Below, piece by piece: positions 37,436 to 46,810 of a stretch of DNA of 64,000 nucleotides (position 1 is the first letter of the stretch; the number at the start of each line of letters is the position of its first letter). The notes below the pieces were generated by a model that worked only from the letters and a program-made list of their open reading frames with translations, was not told the DNA's origin and did no database searches. Made by a program: the position numbers and the translations under genes. The stretch is from Aureococcus anophagefferens (Eukaryota; Sar; Pelagophyceae; Pelagomonadales; Pelagomonadaceae): assembly GCF_000186865.1 (NCBI RefSeq), contig NW_008705570.1:628315-692314 (forward strand), given 5' to 3'.

Positions 37436-39517
37436 ATGGAGCAGCCCCAGAAGATTCGTTGCACCAACCGGGGCAGCCTGGGTGTCACCCAAAGTGCGAT
37501 GGGGCGCGGCGCCCTGGGCGGCCTGGGCCTGGCCCTCGCGGCGGCGCTGGCCGTCGTCGCGCTCCAGCGCCGCGGCGGCGCCGCCGTGTCCCTCGTCGCG
37601 GCGGCCGCCGACGGCGCGACCATCGTCGTGAGCAACGCGGACTACGGCGCCGTGGCGCCCGCGAAGCTCTACCCCTTCGCGTACATCGCCGAGGCGCACC
37701 GCGAGAGCACCGTGGCCCTCGCGTCCGGCGACGACGGCGGCGCCTGGGCCGCGACCTACGCGACGTCGCCCCTCGGCGAGGCCGTCGGGCTCGCGCTCGG
37801 CGCCGACGCGTCCGCGGCGCACGGGTACGTCGTCGCGTCCGCCGCGGCCTCGCTCACGTTCGTCTGCACCATGGCCGGCGGCCGCTACGTCATCGCCAAC
37901 GACGTCGGGTCCTTCGACGTCTATTGCAAGTACGTGCGGCGCGAGCTGCGGCGGCTCTCCGCGGCGGACCGGCGGCGCTACTTCCGAGCGACGAAGGAGA
38001 TCCACACGCTGGGCCTCGAGGCGGGCATCGCCGCGTACGGGTCGCGGTTCACGAACTACGAGGCGCTCACCATCAAGCACCTCGACCGGCGCACGCTCCT
38101 CGGGTGCACGCCCTACCACGGCGCGGACGTCTTCCTGACGGCGCACGCGGCGTTCACGCGCGAGTTCGAGCTCGCGCTCGCGGCCGTGGACCCGGCCATG
38201 GGCGGCGCGCCCTACTGGGACTACACGCTGGACGACGCGGCCTACGGCCGCGACTGGGCGGCGAACTCGTCCGTGTTCTCCGCGGCCTTCTTCGGAAAAT
38301 TCGCCGACGACGAATCGTACGACGCGGCCGCCAACGGCTTCGGCGCGTCGCTGCCGCTCGCGGCCCAGGGCGCCCTGGGCTTCGACCGCTGGCCCGAGGC
38401 CAACGCCTGGGGCACGCTCACGGAGGCCTGGAACACGGACGCGGCGCGGACCGTGCGGCGGTACCGGAGCTCGTGCGGCCTGGAGACGGAGGCGCGGCTG
38501 CCCGGCTGCGCGGCGCTGCGCGGCGCCCTGGCGGCCAAAACGACGACGGCCCTGCGCGCCAGGGTCGAGTACGACCTCCACGCGGAGCTCCACACGGCCG
38601 TCGGCGGATCGGCGGGCTGCCAGTTCCCGCCGCGGTCCGGGTCGGGCCTCGACCTCGCGGCCTTCGCCGCGGCGCACCCCGAGGCCGCGCCGGCTTTGGA
38701 GAACGTCGTGCTGAACCTGAACCTGTTCTGGCGGGGCCTCTTCAACGACACGAAGCTGAACCCGGCGTACCCGATCACGTGCCCGCGGCCCGGCGACTGC
38801 GTCCGGGGCGCGACGGCGGAGGCCGACTGCGCCTGCACCTGCGCGAAGCTCGACGCGAAGCTCGCCAACGCGTCCGGCGACCCGTCGGCGGAGTACGAGC
38901 TCGCGTACGCGGCCGTGGATAGCACGCTCTTGTTCGAGCTCGCCGCGGGCGGCTCCGAGGGCACGCGCGTGTCCGACTTCATCGCCTACGAGGCGGGCAC
39001 GCCGCCGCGGTGGCGCTGGCTCGACCGCGACGGGGCGCCCCTCCGCGACGGCGCGGACAGCGCGCTGACGACGGTCTTCGCGAAGCTCGTCTTCCACCCG
39101 GCGGCCGCCGCGGCGTTCACGGGCCCGCTCGCGGCGCCCAACGACCCCCTCTTCTGGCCGTCCCACTCGCTGGCGGACCGGGTCTGGGCCCAGGCGCGGC
39201 TGAGCGGCCTGAACGAGACCTGGGACTACGACACCGCCGAGGACGCGGACCGCGCGATCCCGTCGGGCTGCTGGGGCTTCGCGCGCGACGCGAAACTGCC
39301 CTTCTACGACCTCTTCGGCGAGCACAGCCGGGCCGACTACCACGCGGTTTCGTACGAGTCGCACCTCGCGCGGCTCCGGGACCTCGTGACGGGCCGCGAC
39401 GGCGCGCAGGGGGGCTACACGAACGCGGAGCTCCACGAGAAGCTCAACCCGCGCAACGTCCACCTGCCCTTCGTCTACGAGGACTTCGAGTGGGCCCACT
39501 GCGGCCTCGGCGGGTAA
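37436..39517 (+). CDS. Tyrosinase-like dicopper oxidase
   Basis: 693 aa. Residues about 25-45 (GGLGLALAAALAVVALQ) are a signal anchor. The central region GCTPYHGADVFLTAHAAFTREFELAL...PYWDYT matches the CuA side of tyrosinases (H..F...H....R.FE..l......lPYWdw), and NDPLFWPSHSLADRVWAQ matches the CuB signature DP.F..HH..iDr.w, although the first His of the HH pair is replaced by Ser (PSHS). A Cys-rich insert (CPRPGDCVRGATAEADCACTC) lies between. Expected activity is oxidation of phenols or catechols in the secretory pathway or outside the cell; the altered CuB pair makes catalysis uncertain. It is divergent from the phosphatase, 102 bp apart. Confidence 0.85.
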   Translation: MEQPQKIRCTNRGSLGVTQSAMGRGALGGLGLALAAALAVVALQRRGGAAVSLVAAAADGATIVVSNADYGAVAPAKLYPFAYIAEAHRESTVALASGDDGGAWAATYATSPLGEAVGLALGADASAAHGYVVASAAASLTFVCTMAGGRYVIANDVGSFDVYCKYVRRELRRLSAADRRRYFRATKEIHTLGLEAGIAAYGSRFTNYEALTIKHLDRRTLLGCTPYHGADVFLTAHAAFTREFELALAAVDPAMGGAPYWDYTLDDAAYGRDWAANSSVFSAAFFGKFADDESYDAAANGFGASLPLAAQGALGFDRWPEANAWGTLTEAWNTDAARTVRRYRSSCGLETEARLPGCAALRGALAAKTTTALRARVEYDLHAELHTAVGGSAGCQFPPRSGSGLDLAAFAAAHPEAAPALENVVLNLNLFWRGLFNDTKLNPAYPITCPRPGDCVRGATAEADCACTCAKLDAKLANASGDPSAEYELAYAAVDSTLLFELAAGGSEGTRVSDFIAYEAGTPPRWRWLDRDGAPLRDGADSALTTVFAKLVFHPAAAAAFTGPLAAPNDPLFWPSHSLADRVWAQARLSGLNETWDYDTAEDADRAIPSGCWGFARDAKLPFYDLFGEHSRADYHAVSYESHLARLRDLVTGRDGAQGGYTNAELHEKLNPRNVHLPFVYEDFEWAHCGLGG

Positions 39518-39731
39518 CTTTAATTTTAGTTGGATCCGAAGAACGCCTCGGACGTAAGTTCGGATGTCGCGTGTCGACGATGAAGTGCACCTTCCACCCC
39601 CACCGACTCAGCATCGATCGGCGAAGCGCACAGAAGACGATGGTGCGCTCCGGCGCCTCGCCGTCTTTCTCGCGCGCATCATCGCTTCGTCCGCCGCGCC
39701 GCGCGAGTCCGACGCAACGCAGGCGTCGCGC

Positions 39732-40136
39732 ATGTTTTCCACGGCCCGCCGCCTCGTGCCCATCGCCGACCGCGTCCTCGTGCGCAAGGTCGAGGCCAAG
39801 ACCCAGGCGCCGGCGCCGCGTCGACGCACGCCCCCCCCCCCGCGACGCGCGCGCCGCGCCGCTCGAAACCGTCGCCGCTCGAAACCGCCGCCTCCGCCCG
39901 CGCAGACCGCCGGCGGCATCTTCCTGCCCGACGCGAACGCGCGGAAGATGAACGAGGCCGAGGTCATCGCCGTCGGCCCCGGCGCCAAGGACGACGCCGG
40001 CGCGCTCATCCCCATGGACGTCGCCGTCGGCGACGTCGTCCTCCTCCCGGAGTACGGCGCGACTCCCGTGACGATCGGCGACGACGAGCTCCACCTCCTC
40101 AGAGGCTCGGACATCCTCGGCAAGTTCGAGGGCTAG
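39732..40136 (+). CDS. CPN10: Chaperonin 10 (GroES), mitochondrial type, two exons
   Basis: 101 aa when the 99-nt GC-AG intron 39807-39905 is removed, exactly the family's usual length. Exon 1 encodes MFSTARRLVPIADRVLVRKVEAKTQ and exon 2 TAGGIFLPDANARKMNEAEVIAVGPG, followed by MDVAVGDVVLLPEYGATPV and the terminal LHLLRGSDILGKFEG. The LP.DRVLV start, the mobile-loop segment KTQTAGGIFLP and the final I(L)GK are diagnostic. It caps the Cpn60 ring during protein folding. The N terminus fits a mitochondrial matrix form. The open frame extends upstream to 39564, but those residues are not conserved. Confidence 0.9.
   Translation: MFSTARRLVPIADRVLVRKVEAKTQAPAPRRRTPPPPRRARRAARNRRRSKPPPPPAQTAGGIFLPDANARKMNEAEVIAVGPGAKDDAGALIPMDVAVGDVVLLPEYGATPVTIGDDELHLLRGSDILGKFEG
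39807..39905 (+). other. In-frame, stop-free GC-AG intron of CPN10
   Basis: 99 nt (33 codons) without a stop, so retention would add an Arg/Pro-rich insert in the Cpn10 mobile loop. Donor CAG|GCGCCG, acceptor CCGCGCAG|A. It contains a C-run near 39831-39841 and a tandem 'cgtcgccgctcgaaacc'-like unit. It has no introner termini. Confidence 0.8.
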
Positions 40137-40320
40137 GGGGCGACCGCGGCGCGGCGCGGGCGCGCCGGCGGCGGCGGCGGCGGCGAGCGGCGGCGGCGGG
40201 CGGCCGCGCGCGCGCGGCCCGGGACCTCGCGCCGCGCGCGCCGCTCGTTACGGAGGTGTCTAGCCTACCGAAGCGCGGCCTCGGCCGTCGCGGCCACTCG
40301 CTTACGCGGGCGCCCCCTAG

Positions 40321-41422
40321 CTAGGAGGCGGCGCCGGGGAGGTTCTTGGCGTTGTCCATGGCCTTGGCCTTCTCCTCGTCCGAGAGCTTGGCCATCCACG
40401 CGGGCATGACGCTGCCGCGGCCGCGGCCGCCCGCGGGCCGCGGCGCGCCGAACGCGCCGCCCGGCGGCGGGCCGCCGAAGCCGCCGCCGTAGAAGCCGCG
40501 CATGGGCGGCTGCGGCGGCGGCGCGGTCGTGCCCGCGAGCTGGCGGGCTCGGGCGAGCGCGGCGGCGACGTCCGGCGCCGTCGCGCGCGGCGGCGCGGCC
40601 GGCGCGGCGGGCGCGGCCGGCGGCGGCGCGGGCGGCGCGGCGGGCGCGGGCGCCGGCGCGCCGCCGCGGGACCGGGACCGGGACCGCGACGGGCTCCGGC
40701 GGTCGCGGCGGCGGCTCCGGCTCCGGTCGCGGCGGCTCCGGCCGCGGTCGCGGCTCGCGGAGTCGTCGTCGCGGCGGCGGCGGCCGCGGTCCCGGCGGTC
40801 CCGCGAGNNNNNNNNNNNNNNNNNNNNNNNNNNNNNNNNNNNNNNNNNNNNNNNNNNTCCGCGAGCCGCCCTCGCTCTTGGCGTCGTCGAGGGGCGGCGT
40901 CGGCAGGGGCTGGCCGTCGGGCCCGAGGATGACGTGGTTCAGCTCGCCGGCCGACATGGGCTTCCGCTTCGGCTTCTCGACCTCGGGTTCGTCGGGCAGC
41001 TCGATGTCGAGGCCTCGCCTCGTGATCTTGAACACGGACCCGACGCTCGCGACGCCCCCGCGGTTCTGCTTGCTCTCCCGGCTCACGCGCTCGAGCACGC
41101 CGCAGGCGTCCTTGGCGGTGGACAAGCACGGCGGCGCCTCGTAGACCGCCTCGCCCTCGATGGGCAGCGTCGCGAAGCGCCGGTTCGTGCGCGCGCCCGG
41201 GCGGATGTTCCGAGAGGTCGTGGTTGTTGCACTTGAGCCGCGCCGACGACGCCGCCGCTTGAGAGCGACGCGACGAGCGGCGAGGCGACGACGGCCGGCA
41301 GCGAGGCCGCACGCGATCGAGCTTTGTGGGAGACGGCGTCGCCGACGATGCAGCAATCTTGCCGCCAATGTCCCGGCACAGTGCCGCGCTTCGGGAGGAC
41401 TGCGCGCTGCGCTGCGAACCAC
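40321..41422 (-). CDS. SR-rich, PAWM-motif protein, probably RNA processing (gap-interrupted)
   Basis: Coding is clear on both sides of a 50-N gap. Upstream part: RTNRRFATLPIEGEAVYEAPPCLSTAKDACGVLERVSRESKQNRGG, then FKITRRGLDIELPDEPEVEKPKRKPMSAGELNHVILGPDGQPLP. Downstream part (in another frame because the gap length is arbitrary): an Arg/Ser/Asp-rich SR-like stretch, a Pro/Ala linker, RARQLAG, a Gly/Pro/Phe-rich region and RGRGSVMPAWMAKLSDEEKAKAMDNAKNLPG. The (R)GRG..(L/M)PAWM motif and RS dipeptides are typical of splicing-associated proteins. I do not recognise the family. The N-terminal start is unresolved: no in-frame ATG lies upstream within the open frame, so a short 5' exon is likely. 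41422 is only the frame limit. Confidence 0.6.
40808..40857. other. Assembly gap (50 N)
   Basis: Placeholder gap inside an SR-rich coding region. The flanking sequence on both sides consists of cgcggcggc/cgcgag repeats, which probably caused the gap. True length unknown. Confidence 0.98.
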
Positions 41423-41492
41423 AGCCGCGGCGGCTGCGTCGTGCAGCGCGCGCGGCGCGTTGAATCAAACTACAGCACTACAACACACGACC

Positions 41493-43026
41493 ATGATCGA
41501 GCACAGCCGCTACGAGCTGCGCGAGGACGACGTGGACCTCGACGGCGGCCCCACGTCGAAAGATCTGGAGGAGATGCTGGACCGGTGCGTCCTCGAGCCC
41601 GACGAGGCCATCGCGGAGGAGGAGCGCGCCATCTTCGCGGAGGTCGTGAGCCCGAAGACGATCCGGAAGCAGGACTCGAACGACTCGTGGGTCGAGCAGA
41701 CGCTGCAGTTCTTCCTGTGCGGCAGCCCCCGCGACGAGGGCTGCCGCGTCGCGCGGGGCGGCGATCCGGAGCCGCCGCCGCCGCCGCCGGGGTCGCCGGG
41801 CGGCCCTCGGACGCCCGGCGGCGGGCGGCCGGGCAGCCCGCCGACGGCCGCGCGCGTCGAGGCACGCTGGGCCGCGGAGCAGATCGAGCTGCTCAGGGCA
41901 GGACAAGGGTGATTCAACGTCGCTTCAACGTGAGTGTTCCGCGCGCGCGCGTTCTGGAAAAAGCATCCACGCGTCGAGAGCGTTCCGAGAGATGATCGCT
42001 CGTCCAAAATCAGCCGAAACGAGTGGAAAATGGCCGAGAGAGGAGCCTTTGAAGTTGGGAATTTCGCACTCTTGTCCTGCCCAGGAGCTCCTCCGCCAGC
42101 TGCGGACGGACGACGGCCCGGACGTCGCGGCCTGCGCGGCGTCGCTGGCCGCGCGGGACGGCGCGACGTGGCTCGTCGCGGGCCTCGACATGTCCTACTT
42201 CCCCGACGACGACGGCGCCGCCGTCGCGTCGCTCGTCGTCGTCGAGCTCCCGAGCAGACGGCGCGTGCACGCGATCCACGAGAACGTCCGCGTCGAGGGG
42301 CCCTACATCCCCGGGTTCCTCGCCTTCCGCGAGGCGCCCCACTATTGCCGTTTATTGGACCGGCTGCGGCGCGACCGGCCCGACGTCGTGCCCGTCGCGT
42401 GCCTCGTCGACGGCAACGGCGTGCTGCGCCCGCCCGCGCGGACCTCCAACCCGACTTCAATGTGCGCGTCATAGATGGTTTTGATGTGAGCTCTTCGGCC
42501 GTGCTTCGAGGACTCGACGAGAGCCATCGATCCGTCCAAAAATCAGCCGAAACGACGTCGACGTGGCCGAGATAGAGAAAGCTTTTGCCGGACGGGGCGT
42601 TCCACCGGTCGATTTCCACACAGGCACCCGCGCGGCTTCGGCGCCGCGTCGCACGTGGGCGTCGCGGCGTCCATCCCGACCGTGGGCGTGGCCAAGTCGC
42701 TGCTGGCCGTCGACGGCCTCGACGAGCGGACCGTGCGCGAGGGCTGCGCGGCCGCGGGCCTCGGCTTTGGGGGGCACACGCCCCTGGTCGGCGACAGCGG
42801 CCGCACGTGGGGCGCGGCGCTCCGGTCGTCGGAGCCGCCGCCGAAGCGCGAGACCACGGGCCAGGACGCGGCCTTCCGGCCCATCTTCGTCTCCGTGGGC
42901 CACGGCGTCTGCCTCCGGACGGCCGTCGCGCTCACGACCGCGTGCTGCGCGTACCGCGTCCCCGAGCCCATCCGCCTCGCGGACCTCGAGGGGCGCGACG
43001 TCGTCAGGACCATGTGCGCGGTCTAA
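41493..43026 (+). CDS. ENDOV: Endonuclease V (three exons, one introner of each family)
   Basis: 378 aa from 41493-41885, 42085-42425 and 42624-43026. A disordered acidic and Pro-rich head of about 120 residues precedes the nuclease: VAGLDMSYFPDDDGAAVASLVVVELP (catalytic Asp in GxDxSY), YIPGFLAFREAPHY, VACLVDGNGVLHPRGFGAASHVGV (catalytic Asp and the HPR loop) and IPTVGVAKSLL, ending with PIFVSVGHGVCLRTAVALT and PEPIRLADL. It cleaves near deaminated bases (inosine) in DNA or RNA. Both introns are introners: family A at 41886-42084 before the domain, family B at 42426-42623 inside the active-site loop between VDGNGVL and HPRGFG. The first junction would use a non-standard GA donor. Confidence 0.9.
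41886..42084 (+). mobile_element. Introner family A copy A7, non-canonical donor
   Basis: 199 nt. Duplication GAGCTGCT versus GAGCTCCT (7 of 8). Removing the element plus one copy restores EQIELLRQLR in frame at phase 0, but the intron would begin GA. No GT or GC donor at a compatible phase lies nearby. Orientation R. Termini CAGGGCAGGACAAG and CTTGTCCTGCCCAG. Confidence 0.85.
42426..42623 (+). mobile_element. Introner family B copy B2
   Basis: 198-nt intron with GC donor. Duplication GCGCCCGC versus GCACCCGC (7 of 8). The donor-side terminus is eroded (CCGCGCGGACC) while the acceptor end is intact (GATTTCCACACAG). Orientation F, phase 2. Splicing rebuilds the Endonuclease V active-site loop. 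Confidence 0.92.
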
Positions 43027-43119
43027 CGGGTCTGTTCTTTGTTTCCCGGGCGGTGCGCCGCGCGCCTCGCCTTACCGATCGCGAGCGCCGCGCGCCGGCG
43101 CCGCGTCGATCGCGTCCTA

Positions 43120-44521
43120 CTAGCATTTCGCCTTACCGATCGCGAACTTGCGCTGCTTGGGCACGAAGGGCCGCGCCCGCGTCGGGCCGCGCGCCGCGCG
43201 CTCCCGGGCGACGGCCTCGACGACGGACGCCGCCGCGGCGAGCGCGGCGCGCACGGGCGCCGCGACGCGGTCGCCGTCGAGCGGCGTGCGGAACTCGACG
43301 CAGTTGTCCCAGCTGTCCGCCGGGACCGTGTTCCGCCCGTGCTCCATGTGGAGGAAGATGTTCGCGGGCGTGTCGTCGAGGTCGTGGGACAGCGCCGTGA
43401 ACATGGCGACGCGGTCCTCGTCGACGTTGCGGTCCGGCGGGTACTCGTCGACGTCGCCGACGACGGGCGATTCGCGGTCGGGCTTGCGGTAGACGAGCGT
43501 CTCGCCGTTCGCGGACCGGAGGTGGTGGATGCCGCTCCACTTGGCGCCCTCGACGTAGAAGGCGTCGTCGGCGACGGAGTACGTCGTCCAGCGCACGAGG
43601 CACACGCAGCGCGCGCCCGAGTGGCGGAGGTGCGCGAGCATGACGCGGAGGTAGTCGGGCCCGTAGACGTTGTCGTCGTCGAAGCACGCGACGACGGCGC
43701 CCGCCGCGAGCTCGACGCAGCGGTTGCGCTTCGCGCCGAGGCCCAGTTTTGTGTTTGTCGAGTGGACGTAGCGCACGCGGCCGTCGTCGAGCGCGGCGAA
43801 GAACGGCGACGGCGCGGCGCCCGTGTCGAAGACGACGAGCTCGCGCCGGGGCACGCGCTCCTGCCGCGCGAAGTTCGCGTAGAGCAGCGCGTGGAAGGAC
43901 GCGCGGTCGCCCGTCGTCGGGCAGACCACGGACACGAGCTCCGGCGCGTCGCCGCCGAAATCCGCCGCGGGCCGCGCCTCGAAGCAGGCCGCGCAGCGCG
44001 CGTCGAAACCCGGGAAGGGCGGCGACCCGGGGAGGCGGCGCACGCGGCAGGGCCCGCCCGTCGCGCAGCCGAGCCGCGCGCCGCCGTCGCGCTCCGCGAT
44101 GCGGAGCAGGCGCCGCGTCGCGAAGAGCGGCGTGACGTCGACGTCCGGTGGCTCGCGCGCGAAGTCGCCCGTCTCCTCCGCGTCCCGCAGCCTCCGCGGC
44201 GCGGCCGGGGGGTGTCGTCGCGGCGGCCGGGGGGGGTGTCGCGGCGGCCGGAGGCTCCGCCGGGCGGTCGGCCCGCCGCGGCGCGGCGCGCTCGACGACG
44301 ACGAGGCGCGACCCCGGCGCCAGCGACCCGATGGCCGCGTCGAGCGGCAGCGGCGACCCGTCGCACTCGAGGCCGAGGCCGGCGGTGTCGGCGCCCGGCG
44401 CGCGCCGCTCGTACTCCTTCGTCCAGGCGCGCAGGAGCTTCGAGACGGGCTTCGCCCGGATGGCCTCCGGGATCCGCATCGACAGCGAGCAGGCCGCGTG
44501 CACGAGCGTGACTTTTTCCAT
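43120..44521 (-). CDS. Glycosyltransferase 2 family protein with ubiquitin-like N-terminal domain
   Basis: About 466 aa if a one-base shift near the G-runs at 44207-44236 is accepted. Residues 1-80 (VTLVHAACSLSMRIPEAIRAKPVSKLLRAWTKEY...LECDGSPLPLDAAIGSLAPGSRLVVVE) follow the SUMO/ubiquitin beta-grasp pattern, without an obvious processing GG. A Pro/Ala linker follows, then EETGDFAREPPDVDVTPLF and a Cys-rich patch. From about residue 180, VSVVCPTTGDRASFHALLYANF, ELVVFDTG, KLGLGAKRNRCVELAAGAVVACFDDDNVYGPDYL matches GT-A type family 2 transferases, with DDDN as the metal motif. The donor sugar cannot be inferred. No signal peptide is seen, suggesting a cytosolic role. Confidence 0.75.
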
Positions 44522-44651
44522 GGTATTGATGCGCTTTAGAGAGCCATGGTGGGCTTAGAGAGCCATCATCGTCGCAGAGGGCTGCTTCATCGTAAATTGT
44601 TGAGGGCAACAAAACGGTTGAGCACGGCAGTTAGCAGCCCCCGGTCGTACG

Positions 44652-45653
44652 ATGCGGCCCGCGTCCTTCCAGAACGGCGTCGCCGTGGACGGGACGTGGT
44701 ACGACCGCACGCGCTACGCGCTCAACCCGCGCATGAGCTACTTCGCGCCGGAGCCCAAGTCCGTGTCGCCGTTCAGCGGCTACTACGCCGCCGAGCCGCC
44801 CCTGGGCCCGCCCGGCGTCGTCTACGTGCACCGCGACGAGGCCGCCCCGCGCTGCCGCGAGCGCCCCGCGCGCGTCGTGCGCGTCGACGACGGGTGCCGC
44901 GAGCGCGTCGCCGTCCCGGAGCGCGTCGTCTACGAGGCCGCGCCGCGCGCGCGCGCCGTCCGCGACGGCGCGCCGCGGCCCGAGCGGTTCTACTTCGACG
45001 ACGGCTACGGCCGCGAGTCGCGGCGCTACCCGGGCGTCGTGCGCCACCGCTACGCGCGCGAGCCCTGGGAGCGCACGGGCCACACGCGGCTCCGGCCGGG
45101 GGACCCGCGGAGCCAGACGTGGGAGTGGTTCGGGCGGTCGGTGACGGCGGGCGCGGACGCGCCCGGCCCGCCGGCGTTCGACGACGCGGGCTACGGCCTC
45201 GGCGGCTACGCCATGGGGGGCGACGCGGGCGCCGGCGCGCCGGAGGCCAAGGACGAGCCGGCCGCGCCGCCGGAGCCGGCGGCGGCGCCGTCGCGCCGCG
45301 AGGCGAGCCTGGCGCTGGAGCTCGAGCGCGAGCGCGAGCGGTCCGCGGCGCTCGCCGAGCGGCTCGTCGCCGCCGCCGACGCGCGCGCGGCGCGCGCCGA
45401 GGAGGCCGCTAGGAGCCGCGTCGACGCGCTTGAGGCGCGGCTCGAGGACCAGCGGCGGGAGCTCGAGTACCTCGGCGGCCGGACGCGCGAGTCCGCGCTG
45501 CTCGCCGACGACGACAACGCCGAGGCCCTCGAGGCCGCCGCCGACGACGAGGTCATCGAGGCCTTCGACCGCCTCCGCGAGGAGAACGCGGAGCTCCGGC
45601 GGCGCCTCGCGGGCGCGGTTGAGGCGCCCGCGCCCGCGCGGTCGCCCCACTAG
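44652..45653 (+). CDS. Coiled-coil hypothetical protein
   Basis: 333 aa, not recognised. The N-terminal half is rich in Tyr, Arg and Pro with repeated short motifs (GTWYDRTRYALNPRMSYF, FYFDDGYGRESRRYPGVVRHRYAREPWERTGHTRL). The C-terminal 130 residues form a long Glu/Arg/Ala/Leu coiled coil (ASLALELERERERSAALAERL ... EVIEAFDRLREENAELRRRL). The layout suggests a structural or cytoskeletal component. Convergent with the following gene (54 bp). The ATG at 44652 starts the only long frame here and begins 130 bp from the divergent glycosyltransferase gene. Confidence 0.6.
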   Translation: MRPASFQNGVAVDGTWYDRTRYALNPRMSYFAPEPKSVSPFSGYYAAEPPLGPPGVVYVHRDEAAPRCRERPARVVRVDDGCRERVAVPERVVYEAAPRARAVRDGAPRPERFYFDDGYGRESRRYPGVVRHRYAREPWERTGHTRLRPGDPRSQTWEWFGRSVTAGADAPGPPAFDDAGYGLGGYAMGGDAGAGAPEAKDEPAAPPEPAAAPSRREASLALELERERERSAALAERLVAAADARAARAEEAARSRVDALEARLEDQRRELEYLGGRTRESALLADDDNAEALEAAADDEVIEAFDRLREENAELRRRLAGAVEAPAPARSPH

Positions 45654-45707
45654 GGCGCGTCGCGTGGTCGTGTTCGGACCGGGTGCTTTCAATTCGGGGG
45701 GGGGCGC

Positions 45708-46568
45708 CTACTTCTTCTTGGAGGAGAACCAGGACTTCCGCTTCGGTTCGCCGCCGTCGACGTCGACGCGGCGCGCGGAGCGGCCGGGCACCGACGGCAT
45801 CGACACGGGGCGGGACGCGCGCGCGGGGACGTGGAATCCCGGCACGGGCGGCGCGGGCCGCGACCGGGAGAAGGGGAAGGAGCGCGTGCGCGCCGGCCGC
45901 GGGCGCGAGCCCTGGAACTCGTCGTAGGACGGCGGCGGCGGCGGCGGCGGCGGCTCGGGGGGCCGCGCGGCGTGGACCTCCGCGGCCGCGAGGCGGATCG
46001 CGAGCTCCGCGTCGCCCGTCGGGGCGACGGGCGGCGGCCCCGCCGGCGCCGCCGCGAGGCGCTCGCTGAGGCGCCGGGCCAGCGCCGCGTCGCGCTCCTC
46101 GGCCTCGAGCCGCCGCGCCAGCTCCGCGTCGTCGTGCTCGGCCTGGAGGCGGTGCGCACTCTGGGCCTCGAGGAGGAGCGCGAGGTCCGCGTCGCCGCAG
46201 GGCACGGCGACGACGGGCGCGCCCAGGGTCCCGCGGTCCAGGCGCGCGGCGAGCGCCGCGTCTTCCTCCTCGCGCGCGAGGCGCTCCGCGGCGGCCCCGT
46301 CGCACGCCACGGCCTCGGCGCGGGCGACGGCGACGGCCGCCGTCGCGCCGGCGTGGGCCTCCGCCGCCCGGCCCGAGGCGAAGGCGTCCTCGGAGCCCTG
46401 GAGGCGCCGGGCCAGGTCCTCGTCGTCGGCGCGCACCGCCAGATTCGCCGCGAGCTGCGAGTCGGCCCGGCTCCGCTCCCGCGCCTGGAACGCCGCCCGG
46501 GCCGACCCGGCGCGGGCCAGGCCGGCGACGACCTCGGCGTCCGTGACCTGCGGCGCGTTCGACGCCAT
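45708..46568 (-). CDS. Hypothetical protein with repeated (D/E)xxLARRL segments
   Basis: 286 aa, not recognised. It contains five or more copies of a short acidic helix of the type DEDLARRLQGSEDA, DAALAARLDRG, DADLALLLEAQ, DAELARRLEAEE, DAALARRLSERL and DAELAIRLAAAE. Such repeats resemble ubiquitin-interacting or CUE-adjacent helices seen in some RING and DUF proteins, but the match is only by pattern. The C-terminal third is Pro-rich (SYDEFQGSRPRPARTRSFPFSRSR) and ends in the basic KRKSWFSSKKK. The start at 46568 (MASNAPQVTDAEVVAGL) is the ATG nearest the repetitive region; the frame is open further upstream. Confidence 0.6.
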   Translation of the reverse strand: MASNAPQVTDAEVVAGLARAGSARAAFQARERSRADSQLAANLAVRADDEDLARRLQGSEDAFASGRAAEAHAGATAAVAVARAEAVACDGAAAERLAREEEDAALAARLDRGTLGAPVVAVPCGDADLALLLEAQSAHRLQAEHDDAELARRLEAEERDAALARRLSERLAAAPAGPPPVAPTGDAELAIRLAAAEVHAARPPEPPPPPPPPSYDEFQGSRPRPARTRSFPFSRSRPAPPVPGFHVPARASRPVSMPSVPGRSARRVDVDGGEPKRKSWFSSKKK

Positions 46569-46698
46569 GCTCTCCTGGCCGGTGGCTCTTCGAGAAGTTT
46601 TGACCCAGGGGGGCTGCCCATTGGTCGGACTGTGGTTTGCGGAGGCTTTGCGAATGCTTTGCGGCAACGTTGCCTGTACCGCTAAGGTACAGGTTCGG

Positions 46699-46790
46699 GC
46701 GCACAGCCCGCCAGTATAGGCGCTCTATCGTCAGGTAGGAGGTAGGCGCGCAGCCCGCCAGTACAGGCGCTTGATCGTCAGGTAGGAGGC
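46699..46790. repeat. Tandem pair of about 46-bp direct repeats
   Basis: 'gcgcacagcccgccagtataggcgct...atcgtcaggtaggagg' at about 46699-46743 recurs as 'gcgcgcagcccgccagtacaggcgct...atcgtcaggtaggagg' at about 46746-46790, with a few substitutions. Located between two minus-strand genes. Confidence 0.85.
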
Positions 46791-46810
46791 AGGCCCCGCG
46801 GCGGCGCTCC

